Assembly: GCA_964460485.1 (NCBI GenBank)
Contig: CAYWRY010000002.1
Location: 8,118 to 72,117 of the forward strand
Reading direction: 5' to 3'
DNA: 64,000 nucleotides
Source of the DNA: VGRF01 sp964460485
Lineage (GTDB): Bacteria; Myxococcota_A; UBA9160; UBA6930
The translations under genes and the position numbers were made by a program. Position 1 is the first letter of the stretch. Every line of letters begins with the position of its first letter. The notes beneath the pieces were generated by a model. The model searched no databases. It was given only the letters and a program-made list of their open reading frames with translations, and was not told the origin of the DNA. Below are positions 50,426 through 60,380 of this stretch, in pieces.

Positions 50426-50564
50426 GCGAAGGCGCTCCTCGTTCTCTTGGCCTCGAGGTGTGCAGACGCACAGCTTACGACAGGCAAGGAAGGGGCGAGG
50501 CGACGTCGGTGGCAGGGCGAATGCGGCCGGCGGCGCCGCGCGCCGCGGCTGACCCGCTTCGAGC

Positions 50565-50690
50565 GCGGGCGACGCTTCGCGTCGCCGCTGGTCCTCCCTT
50601 CGGAAGAAGAGATCGCGGGCGACGGTTGGCGTCGCTTCTGGTCGGCGCCGCCGCTGGTTCTCGCTGCAGAAGAGGAAGAGAATGGCGAAG
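50565..50690. repeat. 50-bp tandem repeats in the gap before the Tat lipoprotein gene
   Basis: GCGGGCGACG-type units begin at 50565 and 50615 (50-bp spacing; the first ~29 bp align with a few mismatches), and a third partial unit starting at CGCCGCTGGTTCTCG near 50650 matches part of the first. They lie in the 283-bp gap 50426-50708 between divergent genes, just upstream of the lipoprotein isomerase start. They could be operator-like or a simple duplication. Confidence 0.5.
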
Positions 50691-50708
50691 TGAACCGGAG
50701 GGCGCGCG

Positions 50709-51614
50709 ATGACCCAAAGCTGGACGCGTCGCCGCTTCCTGCGCGCGAATCTCTCCGCCGGGGCCGCGCTCGCCACGGGCAGCTTGCTCGGTTGCGGAGC
50801 CGCCGAGCCGCGGGCGCCGCACGTGCCGCCGCTGCGGCTCTCCTACGCGGGCTTTGCGATGGGCATCCAGAGCTTCTCGCTGCGCCATTACACGCTCCCG
50901 GCTGCGCTCGAGATCGTGGCCGCCCTCGGGCTCTCGCGCGTCGAGCTGATCCCCGAGACGAAGCTCGGCCCGTTCGGCTTCGACGGGCACCTGCCGGTGG
51001 ACGCGAGGCCCCGCGCCCTGGACGCGGCGCTCGCGGCGTGCAGCGAGCGAGGCATCTCGATCGCGGCGCACGGCGTGAACGCCGTGAGAGACGCGGAGGC
51101 TGCGCGCGCTCTCTTCGCATTCGCGCAGCGGGCGCGCGTGCCCGTGCTCACGATCATGCCGAGCGACGATGCGCTGCCGGAGCTGGACGCGCTGTGCGCG
51201 GCAAATCCCGGCGTGCGCCTCGCGATCCACAATCACGGCCCGCACCTGCCCTGGGAGACGGTCGACGAGATCCTCGCGGCGCTGGGCGGGCGGCACCCGA
51301 GCTTCGGCGCGTGCGTCGACACCGGTCACTTCATCCGCAGCGGCATCGATCCCGCCGAGGCGATCCGGCGCTTCGGCGCGCGCGTGCACGGCGTCCACCT
51401 GAAGGACTTCGTCGCGGAGGGCACGCTCGCGGAGGGCTGCATCCTCGGCGACGGGAAGCTCGATCTCGGCGCGGTCTTCCTAGCGCTGCGCGAGATCGAG
51501 TTCGCGGGCGCGCTGTCGCTCGAGTACGAGGAGAATCCCGAGAACGTCGTGCCCGACCTGTCCGCCTGTCTCGAGGCGGCGTCGGAGGCGGCGGAGCGCG
51601 TGGCGCGCGGCTGA
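50709..51614 (+). CDS. Exported sugar-phosphate isomerase/epimerase-like lipoprotein
   Basis: 301-residue TIM-barrel protein of the AP endonuclease 2/xylose isomerase-like family. The N-terminus has a Tat motif (TRRRFLRAN) and a lipobox with Cys29 (SLLGC), so it is likely exported folded and lipid-anchored. Barrel features: GIQSFSLRHYTLPAALEIVAALGLSRVELIPE, IHNHGPHLPWE, CVDTGHFIRSG, GVHLKDF, LSLEYEENPENV. His and Glu/Asp metal ligands appear intact. Sugar or inositol substrate unknown. Confidence 0.85.
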   Translation: MTQSWTRRRFLRANLSAGAALATGSLLGCGAAEPRAPHVPPLRLSYAGFAMGIQSFSLRHYTLPAALEIVAALGLSRVELIPETKLGPFGFDGHLPVDARPRALDAALAACSERGISIAAHGVNAVRDAEAARALFAFAQRARVPVLTIMPSDDALPELDALCAANPGVRLAIHNHGPHLPWETVDEILAALGGRHPSFGACVDTGHFIRSGIDPAEAIRRFGARVHGVHLKDFVAEGTLAEGCILGDGKLDLGAVFLALREIEFAGALSLEYEENPENVVPDLSACLEAASEAAERVARG

Positions 51615-51682
51615 TCGCGCGGCGCGCAGGCCCGTGCGCTCGCGCGGACGCGCCGATCTCCACTTGCCGCGCAGCTCCGAGG

Positions 51683-52813
51683 TCAGCCCGCCTGGCGCGC
51701 CCGCCACTTCGCGAACGCGAGCCGTTGAGCGGCGAGCTGGTGAGCGCGCGCCGTGTCCTCGGCCTCGCGCGGGAAGGCCGCGAGGCCGAAGCTCACGCGC
51801 AGCGTGATCGGCTCGCGCAGGCCGTCGCGCCGCAGCTCGATCGTGTCGAGCTCGTCGCGCAGCCGCTCGAGCCGCCGCTCGACGCCGGGATGGTCGGCCC
51901 CGCGCAGCGCGATCGAGAACTCGTCGTCGCCGGAGCGCCCGATCAGATCGGTGGCGCGGAAGCGGTCGGCGAGCGCGCTCGCGAGCCAGCGCAAGAGCGC
52001 GTCGGCGAAGGCCACGCCGTGGGTGCCGCGGATCGCCGGCAGCGCGGTGAACTCGATCTTCGCGACCATCAGCGGCTCGGTCGCCGCGCTCGCCTGCTGC
52101 TGCGCGGCCGCGAGGCAGCGCTCGAAGGCGGCGGCGTGCAGCGCTCCGCTGGCGGTGTCGAGGATGGCGACGCGCTGTAGGCGCTGTCCGCGCAGCGCGG
52201 CGAGCGTGGCTGCGACGCTGGCCGCGCAGCCCGCGAGCAGCGACGGCGCCGCGGCGGCGAGCGAGCCGCGCTCCGTGCCCGAGGCGTGGAGCGCGGCCAG
52301 CGAAAGCGAGCCGACGATACCGGCGAGCGCACACAGACGCGGGTCGCCGCGCGCGGCGAGCACCGCCATGCCCACGGCGAAAGCGGCGAGGAAGTGACCC
52401 GGGCTGACGCGCAGCGCGTGCGGGCCGAGCAGCTCCCAGGCGACGCCGCTGAGCGCCGCCGCGTAGAACGCGCTCACCGCCAGCACGCCCAGCGGATTCG
52501 CGCGCGGATGCTGGATGGAGTCGAGGCGCGTCGCGATGCCGAGGCCGGAGATCAGCGAGAGCAGGATCGTCCACCTGCCGATCGCACCGCCGGGAATCCA
52601 CACGAAAAAGAGCGGCAGCGTGAGCAGCGCGAAGGCGGCGACGTGCGTTCGCGTTCGGTCGGTGAACGCCGCTGCGAGCAGCGCGTCTTCCGGCGCGCCG
52701 AACACGAAACGCTTGAGAGACTGCTGCGCGCGCGCCCATAATGCGCGCGGCCGTTGCGCGATGGGCAGCCCGAAGTCCCAGGTCGGGAGTGAACGCTCCG
52801 CGCTCGCTGTCAT
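51683..52813 (-). CDS. Membrane protein with degenerate GGDEF domain
   Basis: 376 residues: a predicted 5-6 helix membrane region (about 55-210), then a GGDEF-like domain (~215-376). The signature is GRSGDDEF, residues 295-299 reading GDDEF, so the second Gly is replaced by Asp. Diguanylate cyclase activity is doubtful, but the domain may bind nucleotide. The start at 52813 is supported by the family-like layout; further upstream starts are in frame. Divergent from the DUF3604 gene with 56 bp between. Confidence 0.75.
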   Translation of the reverse strand: MTASAERSLPTWDFGLPIAQRPRALWARAQQSLKRFVFGAPEDALLAAAFTDRTRTHVAAFALLTLPLFFVWIPGGAIGRWTILLSLISGLGIATRLDSIQHPRANPLGVLAVSAFYAAALSGVAWELLGPHALRVSPGHFLAAFAVGMAVLAARGDPRLCALAGIVGSLSLAALHASGTERGSLAAAAPSLLAGCAASVAATLAALRGQRLQRVAILDTASGALHAAAFERCLAAAQQQASAATEPLMVAKIEFTALPAIRGTHGVAFADALLRWLASALADRFRATDLIGRSGDDEFSIALRGADHPGVERRLERLRDELDTIELRRDGLREPITLRVSFGLAAFPREAEDTARAHQLAAQRLAFAKWRARQAG

Positions 52814-52869
52814 GCCCCGTTTTCGGCCAGGCCTCGCGACATCTAGAGGCCATTCGCCGGGAGGACGAG

Positions 52870-55143
52870 ATGAAGCGGATCGCGCTCGTGCTGTTCGTCG
52901 TGGGGGTCGCCGCTGGCGCGCTCGTGCTCGCCGCGGGCAGCGGATGGCTGGGACAGAGCGAGGCGCCCGGGACGCCGCGCGGCGCGGCGCGCAACCCGGC
53001 ACGCGTCGCCGCGGAAGAGGCCCAGATTGCCGCGACCGCAAGCGCTCTGGCGGTGCCCGAGCCGAAGCAGATCCTGTTCGGCGACCTCCACGTCCACACC
53101 ACGTTCTCGTTCGACGCGTTCATGCTGAGCATGCCGGCGCTGGTGGGAGAGGGCGCTCATCCGCCCGCTGACGCCTGCGACTTCGCGCGGCACTGCTCGG
53201 CCCTCGACTTCTGGTCGATCAACGACCACGCCGAGGGCCTCACCGCCCAGAACTGGATCGACACCGTGGCATCGATCCGCCAGTGCGACGCGATCGCGGG
53301 TGACGGTCCGCGCCCCGACAGCGTCGCGTTCCTCGGTTGGGAGTGGACGCAGATCGGCACCACGCCCGCCGATCACTACGGCCACAAGAACGTGGTGTTG
53401 CGCGGTCTCGCACCGGAAGAGGTGCCCGCCCGCCCGATCGCCGCGGGAGGGCGCACGCTCCAGATTCGAGCGAGCGGCGGGCCGAGCTTCCTCGCGCGCA
53501 GCGTCGCCGCGCTCGCCGGCGGGCATCCGCGCTATCGCGACCTCGCGCGCTACTTCGCCGAGCGCGACCCCACGAAGTTCTGTCCCGACGGCGTCTCGAC
53601 GCGCGAGCTGCCCGTGGACTGCCTCGAGGTGGCCGACACGCCGGCGGTGCTGTTCGACAAGCTCGACGAGTGGGGCATCCCTGCGCTGGTGATCCCGCAC
53701 GGCACCACCTGGGGCTTCTACACGCCGCTCGGCTCCACCTGGGACAAGCAGCTCGCCGGGCGCATGCAGGACGACGAGCGCCAGACGCTGCTCGAGATCT
53801 TCTCGGGCCACGGCGACTCGGAGAAGTACCGCGACTTCCGCGACGTCGAATACGACTCGCAGGGCAAGCCGTCGTGTCCACCCGTGCAGCCCAACTACCT
53901 GCCGAGCTGCGTGCGCGCGGGAGAGATCATCCGCGAGCGCTGTCTCGCGGAGGGAACGGACGCGGGCGAGTGCGACGCGCGCGCTGCGCAGACGCGACAG
54001 CTGTACGTCGAGGCCGGCATCGCCGGCCATCTCGTCGTCGACGGCGAGAGCGGCGCGGACTGGCTCGACGCCGGGCAATGCCGCGACTGCGACCAGCCCG
54101 CCTTCAACTACCGGCCCGGCGGCGCCGCCCAGTACATCGCCGCGCTCGGCAACTTCGACGAGGACGCGTCGCGCCCGCGCCGCTTCCGCTTCGGCTTCCT
54201 GGCGGCGAGCGACAACCACTTCGCGCGGCCGGGCACGGGGTTCAAGCAGAAGAGCCGGCGCGGCAATACCGAGTCGAACGGCGAGCCCGTGGGCGGCATC
54301 CTCGCCACGCAGATGGCTGCGGAGGCGCGCCCGCCCGCCTCGCAGCCGCGGCCCTTCGTTGCTGGCGACTACTCCGGCTTCCAGCTCACCGAGGGCGAGC
54401 GGCAGGCCTCGTTCTTCATGATGGGCGGTCTCACGGCGGTGCACGCCGCCGGCCGCGATCGCGCCGCGGTGTGGGACGCCCTCCAGCGCCGCGAGGTCTA
54501 CGGCACGACGGGGCAGCGCACGCTGCTCTGGTTCGAGCTCCTGAACGCGCCGGGCGGCCCGGCGCCGATGGGCGCGCAGGCGACCCTCGGGGAGGCGCCC
54601 GTGTTCCGCGTGCGCGCCGCAGGTGCGCTCGAGCAGAAGCCGGGCTGCCCGGAGGAGTCGACCACGGCGCTGGGCCAGGACGGCGTCGAGCGATTGTGCA
54701 AGGGCGAGTGCCACAACCCGGGCGACGCGCGGCGCCCGATCACGCGCATCGAGGTCGTGCGCATCCGTCCCCAACAAGCGCCGGGCGAGCCGATCGCGAA
54801 GCTGATCGACGATCCGTTCCTCGTGCTGCCGTGCTCGGGCGATCCCGCCGGCTGCAGCGTGGAGTTCACGGACCCCGAGTTCCCCACGCTCGGGCGCGAG
54901 GTGCTCTATTACGCGCGCGCCTACGAGGCGCCGGACCAGGCGATCAACGCCGGCGGCATCCGCTGTGAGCGCGACGAGGCGGGCAACTGCATCCAGGCGC
55001 AGCTCTGCCCGGGGCCCGACGGCGCCGCCGACGACTGCCTCGCGCCGCGCGAGCCGCGGGCGTGGTCGTCGCCGATCTACGTGAGCTGGGCGGCGGTCGC
55101 GGAGGGGCAAGCGACCGCGGTCGCGCAGCGCCAGCGCGAGTGA
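52870..55143 (+). CDS. DUF3604 protein, first copy
   Basis: 757-residue DUF3604 family protein, membrane-anchored or exported through one N-terminal helix (~4-25). The metal-binding-like motif is GDLHVHTTFS (Asp72, His74, His76), followed by FWSINDHAEGL, FLGWEWTQ and the ASDNHFARPGTG block. Cys-containing segments (CRDCDQPAFNYRPGG, CKGECHNPGD) suggest disulfides. Resembles the PHP hydrolase opening; the family has no established reaction. Paralogous to 58134-60380 over nearly its full length, flanking a TonB receptor. Confidence 0.86.
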   Translation: MKRIALVLFVVGVAAGALVLAAGSGWLGQSEAPGTPRGAARNPARVAAEEAQIAATASALAVPEPKQILFGDLHVHTTFSFDAFMLSMPALVGEGAHPPADACDFARHCSALDFWSINDHAEGLTAQNWIDTVASIRQCDAIAGDGPRPDSVAFLGWEWTQIGTTPADHYGHKNVVLRGLAPEEVPARPIAAGGRTLQIRASGGPSFLARSVAALAGGHPRYRDLARYFAERDPTKFCPDGVSTRELPVDCLEVADTPAVLFDKLDEWGIPALVIPHGTTWGFYTPLGSTWDKQLAGRMQDDERQTLLEIFSGHGDSEKYRDFRDVEYDSQGKPSCPPVQPNYLPSCVRAGEIIRERCLAEGTDAGECDARAAQTRQLYVEAGIAGHLVVDGESGADWLDAGQCRDCDQPAFNYRPGGAAQYIAALGNFDEDASRPRRFRFGFLAASDNHFARPGTGFKQKSRRGNTESNGEPVGGILATQMAAEARPPASQPRPFVAGDYSGFQLTEGERQASFFMMGGLTAVHAAGRDRAAVWDALQRREVYGTTGQRTLLWFELLNAPGGPAPMGAQATLGEAPVFRVRAAGALEQKPGCPEESTTALGQDGVERLCKGECHNPGDARRPITRIEVVRIRPQQAPGEPIAKLIDDPFLVLPCSGDPAGCSVEFTDPEFPTLGREVLYYARAYEAPDQAINAGGIRCERDEAGNCIQAQLCPGPDGAADDCLAPREPRAWSSPIYVSWAAVAEGQATAVAQRQRE

Positions 55144-55276
55144 CGCCCAGTCAACCCGGATCCCGAACGAATTCCCTCTTTCGCCCGCAAGTGACTGCGT
55201 ACACAATGCCGCGCCCTGTTGGGGCTCGCGGCTCGCACGCGCGCTCCGAGCTGGTGCCGCTCACAAGGAGACAGGA

Positions 55277-57979
55277 ATGCTCGCGCCCGCCCCCGCCGTG
55301 CGTCTCGCACGCACGCTCGCGCTCTCGCTCGCGCTCGCCACGCCGCTCTACGCCCAGGAGACCGAGCCCGCTCCCGCCGAGGAGACGGCTCCTGCCGAAG
55401 AGCTGGCGCCTGCGGAGGAGGCCGCGCCCGACTACGGCGTCGAAGAGATCACGATCACCGCGACCAAGCGCGCGCAGAACATCCAGGACGTGCCGATCGC
55501 GGTCACCGCGATCACGGCGGAGGGCCTCGCCGCGCGCGGCATCACGGACGTGAAGGACCTCCAGCAGGCTGCGCCGAGCCTCGTGATCACGGACTCGAAC
55601 AGCACCACCAACGGCGGCGTGATCCGCATCCGCGGCATGGGCACCTCGGGCAACAACCCGGGCCTCGAATCCGCGGTCGGCTCGTTCATCGACGGCGTGT
55701 TCCGCGCGCGCGCCGGCCTCGCGCTCCAAGATCTAGTGGACGTGGATCGCGTCGAGGTGCTGCGCGGTCCCCAGGGCACGCTGTTCGGCAAGAACACGTC
55801 GGCCGGCCTGATCCACATCATCACGAAGCAGCCGGAGTTCGAGTGGAGCGGCCACGTGCAGGGCTCCGTCGGCAACTTCGACCTGCGCAAGGTGCAGGGC
55901 AGCATCACCGGGCCGCTCCTCGAGGAGAAGCTCGCCTTCCGCCTGGCGGGCCTGCTCCACGTGCGCGACGGCTACTACGACGACATCGACACCGACGACA
56001 CCTTCGCCGACCGCGATCGCTGGGCGCTGAAGGGCCAGCTGCTCTGGGCGCCCACCGACGCGCTCGACTTCCGCCTGATCGGCGACTTCACCAAGATGCG
56101 CGAGCACTGCTGCCCGGCCACCTACTCGGTGGTCGGCCGCAACGCGCGCCACATCGTCTCGCCCACGCTCGGCGGCCAGATCTTCGGGAACTCGGACGAG
56201 GCCGCGGTGCAGGCGCTGCTGAACAGCGGCGGCTTCACGACGAACGAGTACCGCAACGACGACAACCTCAAGGTCGGCACGAACCACGACCCGACCGAAC
56301 AGGTCGACGACTGGGGCGTCTCGCTGGAGGGGAGCTGGGACCTCGACCTGGTCCAGGTGAAGGGCATCCTCGCGCACCGCGAGACGGACATCTTCCGCGC
56401 CCAGGACATCGACTTCACGAACGTCGACATCCTGATGCCCGGCGACACCGACGAGAAGTGGGAGACCTGGAGCCTCGAGCTCCAGCTCTCGGGCGTCGTC
56501 GAGTCGCTCGACCTCGACTGGCTGTTCGGCTTCTACGGCTCGACCGAGGACCTCGCGAACAGCTTCCAGGTGCTGATCGGCACGCAGGGGCCGCAGTACA
56601 TCGGGCTGCTCGTGCAGCAGGCCACGAACTCGGTGCCGATCGGCAACGCGTTCCAAGGCGTGTTCAACCCGGGCGAGGGCCGCGTGACCGCCTTCACGCA
56701 GGACAACAAGGGCTACTCGTTCTTCACCCACAACATCTTCCACGTCACCGAGCGCTTCGACTTCACGATCGGCGCGCGTTACAGCTGGGAGCGCAAGGAG
56801 GCCACGGCGCTGCACGCCGGGACGACCTTCGGGCAGATCTTCCGCTCGCCGTTCTGCGATCCGATGACGGGCTGGACTTCGCCGCCACTCACGCCCGGGC
56901 AGGCCGGAATTCGCAACGCCGTGGGTCTCAACCTGCGCACCACCGTCAGCAACACCTGCGACAACTTCAGCTGGAAGGGCGCCTACGACCGCGACGAGTG
57001 GAGCGGCACGATGCAGCTCGGCTACGCGATCACCGACGAGATCAACGCCTACCTGAGCGCGTCGCGCGGGTTCAAGTCCGGCGGCTTCAATCTAGACCCG
57101 GACTCCTTCAACTGCATTCCGTCGGGGCTCGCCACCGGCGCGCAGCCGAACCCCGGCGACGTGCTGTCCGGAACCATCTGGTGCACGCCGGACAACAAGA
57201 CGCAATTCGCGCCGGAGTTCACGAACGCCTACGAGCTCGGCGTGAAGTCGACGTGGTTCGACGGCCGGCTGGTGGCGAACCTGGCGGTCTTCCACACCGA
57301 CTTCAAGGACTTCCAGCTCAACACGTTCACCGGCCTGGGCTTCATCATCACGAACGTGCCGAAGGTGGAGTCGGACGGCGCCGAGCTCGAGCTCACCGCC
57401 TTCCCGTTCGACGGCATGATCGCCAACCTGTCGATCACCTACGCCGACACGCGCTATGGCCACGACGACATCTGCTTCCAGCTGAATCGACCGGACCTCT
57501 CGGTGAACCGCTGCGCGGGCCAGCAGAACGCGGTGAGCGGGTGCGAGGACGACCCGCCGCTCGGCACCACGGTGCCGCCCTGCATCTCCTTCCCGCGCAA
57601 CCAGATCGCGAACGGCCATCGCATGACCCAGTCGCCCGCTTGGACGGGCAGCCTGCAGCTCTCGCTCAATCGCCCGCTCTTCGATACGGGCTGGTCCTGG
57701 TACGTCGGCGGGAACGTCTACTACCGCGGTCGCCACAAGACATCGTCTGATCTCGACGAGCTGAAGGCCGAGGACGCGCACTGGAAGCTGAACGTGCAGG
57801 CGGGCTTCCGCTCGCCGGGCGATCGCCTCGACATCCAGGCGTGGGTGAACAACGCGACCGACGAGATCGTGACGACGGCCAACTTCGACACGGTCTTCCA
57901 GGCCGGCAGCTTCAGCGCCTTCAAGCAGTCGCCGCGCATGTACGGCGTGACCGCGACCTACCATTTCGGCGAGTACTGA
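55277..57979 (+). CDS. TonB-dependent outer-membrane receptor
   Basis: 900-residue receptor. Signal peptide (~1-26), then a Glu/Pro/Ala-repeat linker, TonB box-like EEITITATKRAQNIQDVPIAV, plug domain with LRGPQGTLFGKNTSAGLIHI (~155-175), and a 22-strand-type barrel ending in ATYHFGEY. Pattern is of the sphingomonad/steroid-degrader class of receptors that lack siderophore synthesis genes nearby. Substrate unknown; the DUF3604 genes on both sides suggest a shared ligand. Strong AAGGAGACAGG Shine-Dalgarno; 133-bp upstream gap. Confidence 0.93.
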   Translation: MLAPAPAVRLARTLALSLALATPLYAQETEPAPAEETAPAEELAPAEEAAPDYGVEEITITATKRAQNIQDVPIAVTAITAEGLAARGITDVKDLQQAAPSLVITDSNSTTNGGVIRIRGMGTSGNNPGLESAVGSFIDGVFRARAGLALQDLVDVDRVEVLRGPQGTLFGKNTSAGLIHIITKQPEFEWSGHVQGSVGNFDLRKVQGSITGPLLEEKLAFRLAGLLHVRDGYYDDIDTDDTFADRDRWALKGQLLWAPTDALDFRLIGDFTKMREHCCPATYSVVGRNARHIVSPTLGGQIFGNSDEAAVQALLNSGGFTTNEYRNDDNLKVGTNHDPTEQVDDWGVSLEGSWDLDLVQVKGILAHRETDIFRAQDIDFTNVDILMPGDTDEKWETWSLELQLSGVVESLDLDWLFGFYGSTEDLANSFQVLIGTQGPQYIGLLVQQATNSVPIGNAFQGVFNPGEGRVTAFTQDNKGYSFFTHNIFHVTERFDFTIGARYSWERKEATALHAGTTFGQIFRSPFCDPMTGWTSPPLTPGQAGIRNAVGLNLRTTVSNTCDNFSWKGAYDRDEWSGTMQLGYAITDEINAYLSASRGFKSGGFNLDPDSFNCIPSGLATGAQPNPGDVLSGTIWCTPDNKTQFAPEFTNAYELGVKSTWFDGRLVANLAVFHTDFKDFQLNTFTGLGFIITNVPKVESDGAELELTAFPFDGMIANLSITYADTRYGHDDICFQLNRPDLSVNRCAGQQNAVSGCEDDPPLGTTVPPCISFPRNQIANGHRMTQSPAWTGSLQLSLNRPLFDTGWSWYVGGNVYYRGRHKTSSDLDELKAEDAHWKLNVQAGFRSPGDRLDIQAWVNNATDEIVTTANFDTVFQAGSFSAFKQSPRMYGVTATYHFGEY

Positions 57980-57999
57980 TCGCCGCGTTCGCCTAGCCT

Positions 58000-58032
58000 G
58001 AGGCCGGCGCGCTCCCGGGAGCCGCCGGCCTC
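58000..58032 (+). terminator. Terminator hairpin after the TonB receptor gene
   Basis: Perfect 10-bp stem GAGGCCGGCG / CGCCGGCCTC enclosing a smaller palindrome (GCTCCCGGGAGC), 20 bp after the stop at 57979, followed by TCTCGCATTCT. Separates the receptor from the second DUF3604 gene. Confidence 0.6.
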
Positions 58033-58133
58033 TCGCATTCTGCGCGCACGGTCGCGGATTCGGCCGCAGTGCGCGTGTTTCGCGGCGAAAAACGCGCGCG
58101 GACGTGGCACGCTCGGCTGCGCGAGGAGTGCGC

Positions 58134-60380
58134 ATGAGAAAGGTGGCGATCGCGTTCGGCGTGCTCGGGCTCGCCGCGGTGGTCGGCGCCGTCGTCGTGC
58201 GCGAGGCCGGCCTCGGCCGCTTCGGCGCGCACGAGGAGCCCGGCGTGCCGCGCAAGACGCCGCGCGCCGTCTCGGCGCCGCCCGCGCAGGGCGGCAAGCA
58301 GATCCTGTTCGGCGACCTGCACGTGCACACCACCTTCTCCGACGACGCGTTCAGCTTCAGCCTGCCGATGCTGGGCGGCGAGGGCGCGCACCCGCCGGCG
58401 GACGCCTGCGACTTCGCGCGCTTCTGCTCGGCGCTCGACTTCTGGTCGATCAACGACCATGCGGAGCGCCTGACCCCGCAGCACTGGAACGAGATCGTGA
58501 GCTCGGTCCGCCAGTGCAACGACGTGATCGCCGATCCCGCGAACCCCGACGCCGTCGCGTTCCTCGGCTGGGAGTGGACGCAGATGGGCGACACGCCCGA
58601 CAACCACTATGGCCACAAGAACGTGGTGCTCGCCCACACCGACGACGCGCGCATTCCCGCGCGGCCCATCGGCGCCGCGCGGCCCGCTTCGCGAGAGCTC
58701 GTCTCCGCGCCGGTGATCGCGCGCGGCATCGCCGCGCTCAGCGAGGGCGGCCGCTTCCACGACTTCGCGCGCTATCAGGCCGAGGTCGACGCGACGGCCG
58801 TCTGCCCGAGCGGCAAGCCCGTGCGCGAGCTGCCCGCCGACTGCATCGAGCTGGCGGCCACTCCCGCCGAGCTGTTCGCGAAGCTCGACGACTGGGGCCA
58901 CGACGCGATCGTGATCCCGCACGGCACGAGCTGGGGCATGTACACGCCGCCGGGCTCGAAGTGGGACAAGCAGCTCGCCGGCGCGCAGCACGACGAGCGG
59001 CGCCAGTCGCTGATCGAGGTGTTCTCCGGCCACGGCGACTCCGAGGTCTATCGCGACTGGAAGGAGATCGACTGGGACGCGGAGGGGAAGCCCGTGTGCC
59101 CGACCGCGCGGCCCGACTACCTGCCATCGTGCTGGCGTGCGGGCGAGATCATCCGCGCCCGCTGCGCCGCAGTGGGCGAGGGCGCCGCGGAGTGCGAGAA
59201 GCGCGCGGTGGAAGCGCGCGCGCGCTTCGTCGCCGCGGGGCTCTCGGGCCATCTCACGGTGCCCGGCGCGACGGCGGAGGACTGGCTCGACGCGGGGCAG
59301 TGCCGCGACTGCCGCACGCCCGCTTTCAACTACCGCCCGCGCAGCTCGACGCAGTACATCCTCGCGCTGGGCAACTGGCACGGCGGCGCCGCGCGCCGCT
59401 TTCGGCTCGGCCTGATCGCTGCCAGCGACAATCACTTCGCGCGCCCGGGCACCGGTTACAAGCCGATCCGCCTCGGCCACAGCGAGGCGATGAACGGCGC
59501 CGCGCGCCCGCTCGGCGACGGGCTCGTGGGCCGCTCGATGGCCCCGCCCCCGACCGAACCGCAGCCGAGGTCGGTGCCCTTCGACCCGACCGGCCTGAGC
59601 GGCTTTCAGCTGTTCGAGACCGAGCGCCAGCAGTCCTACCTGACGACCGGCGGCCTCACGGCCGTGCACGCCGAGAGCCGGGACCGGGACGCCATCTGGC
59701 GCGCGCTCGGGCGGCGCGAGGTGTACGGCACGAGCGGGCACCGCATGCAGCTCTGGTTCGACCTGGTGAACCCGCCAGGCGCGGCGCCGGGCACGGTCGC
59801 TCCAATGGGCAGCGAGGTCGCGCTCGCGGGCGAGCCGATCTTCCGCGTGCGCGCGCTCGGCTCCTTCGAGCAGCAGCCCGGCTGCCCGCACGAGAGCGTC
59901 GACGCGCTCGGCCCCGCCGACGTGGCGCGCTTGTGTCGCGGCGAGTGCCACAACCCGAGCGACGTGCGCCGGCCGATCGCGCGCCTCGAGATCGTGCGCA
60001 TCCGCCCGCAGCGCGAGCCCGACGAGCCGGTGGCCCCGCTGATCCAGGATCCGTGGCTCACGATCGCCTGCGCGCCGAGCGCCGCGGGCTGCGAGGCGAC
60101 GGTCAGCGACCCGGAGTTCGCCCTGGGCGGGCGCGAGGCGCTCTACTACGCGCGCGCCTTCGAGGCACCCACGCCGACGGTGAACGGCGACGGCGTGCGC
60201 TGCGAGCGCGACGCCAGCGGCAACTGCACGCGCGTGCGGCTGTGCGCGCGCGAGGACGCCAGCGAGGACTGCCTCGCGCCCGAGGAGCCGCGCGCCTGGT
60301 CGTCGCCGATTTGGCTGACTCCGGCGCCAGGGCAGGCCGCGCTGGCGAACGACCGAGCCCACACGGGAGCGACTCCATGA
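58134..60380 (+). CDS. DUF3604 protein, second copy
   Basis: 748-residue paralogue of the protein at 52870. Same anchor helix, metal-like GDLHVHTTFS (Asp61, His63, His65), FWSINDHAERL, LGWEWTQMGDTPDNHYGHKNVVL and NHFARPGTGYK. Much of the chain aligns residue by residue, so the two are recent duplicates or a paired system. Its stop overlaps the ATG of the enoyl-CoA hydratase gene (ATGA), which ties it to the downstream catabolic genes. Confidence 0.86.
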   Translation: MRKVAIAFGVLGLAAVVGAVVVREAGLGRFGAHEEPGVPRKTPRAVSAPPAQGGKQILFGDLHVHTTFSDDAFSFSLPMLGGEGAHPPADACDFARFCSALDFWSINDHAERLTPQHWNEIVSSVRQCNDVIADPANPDAVAFLGWEWTQMGDTPDNHYGHKNVVLAHTDDARIPARPIGAARPASRELVSAPVIARGIAALSEGGRFHDFARYQAEVDATAVCPSGKPVRELPADCIELAATPAELFAKLDDWGHDAIVIPHGTSWGMYTPPGSKWDKQLAGAQHDERRQSLIEVFSGHGDSEVYRDWKEIDWDAEGKPVCPTARPDYLPSCWRAGEIIRARCAAVGEGAAECEKRAVEARARFVAAGLSGHLTVPGATAEDWLDAGQCRDCRTPAFNYRPRSSTQYILALGNWHGGAARRFRLGLIAASDNHFARPGTGYKPIRLGHSEAMNGAARPLGDGLVGRSMAPPPTEPQPRSVPFDPTGLSGFQLFETERQQSYLTTGGLTAVHAESRDRDAIWRALGRREVYGTSGHRMQLWFDLVNPPGAAPGTVAPMGSEVALAGEPIFRVRALGSFEQQPGCPHESVDALGPADVARLCRGECHNPSDVRRPIARLEIVRIRPQREPDEPVAPLIQDPWLTIACAPSAAGCEATVSDPEFALGGREALYYARAFEAPTPTVNGDGVRCERDASGNCTRVRLCAREDASEDCLAPEEPRAWSSPIWLTPAPGQAALANDRAHTGATP

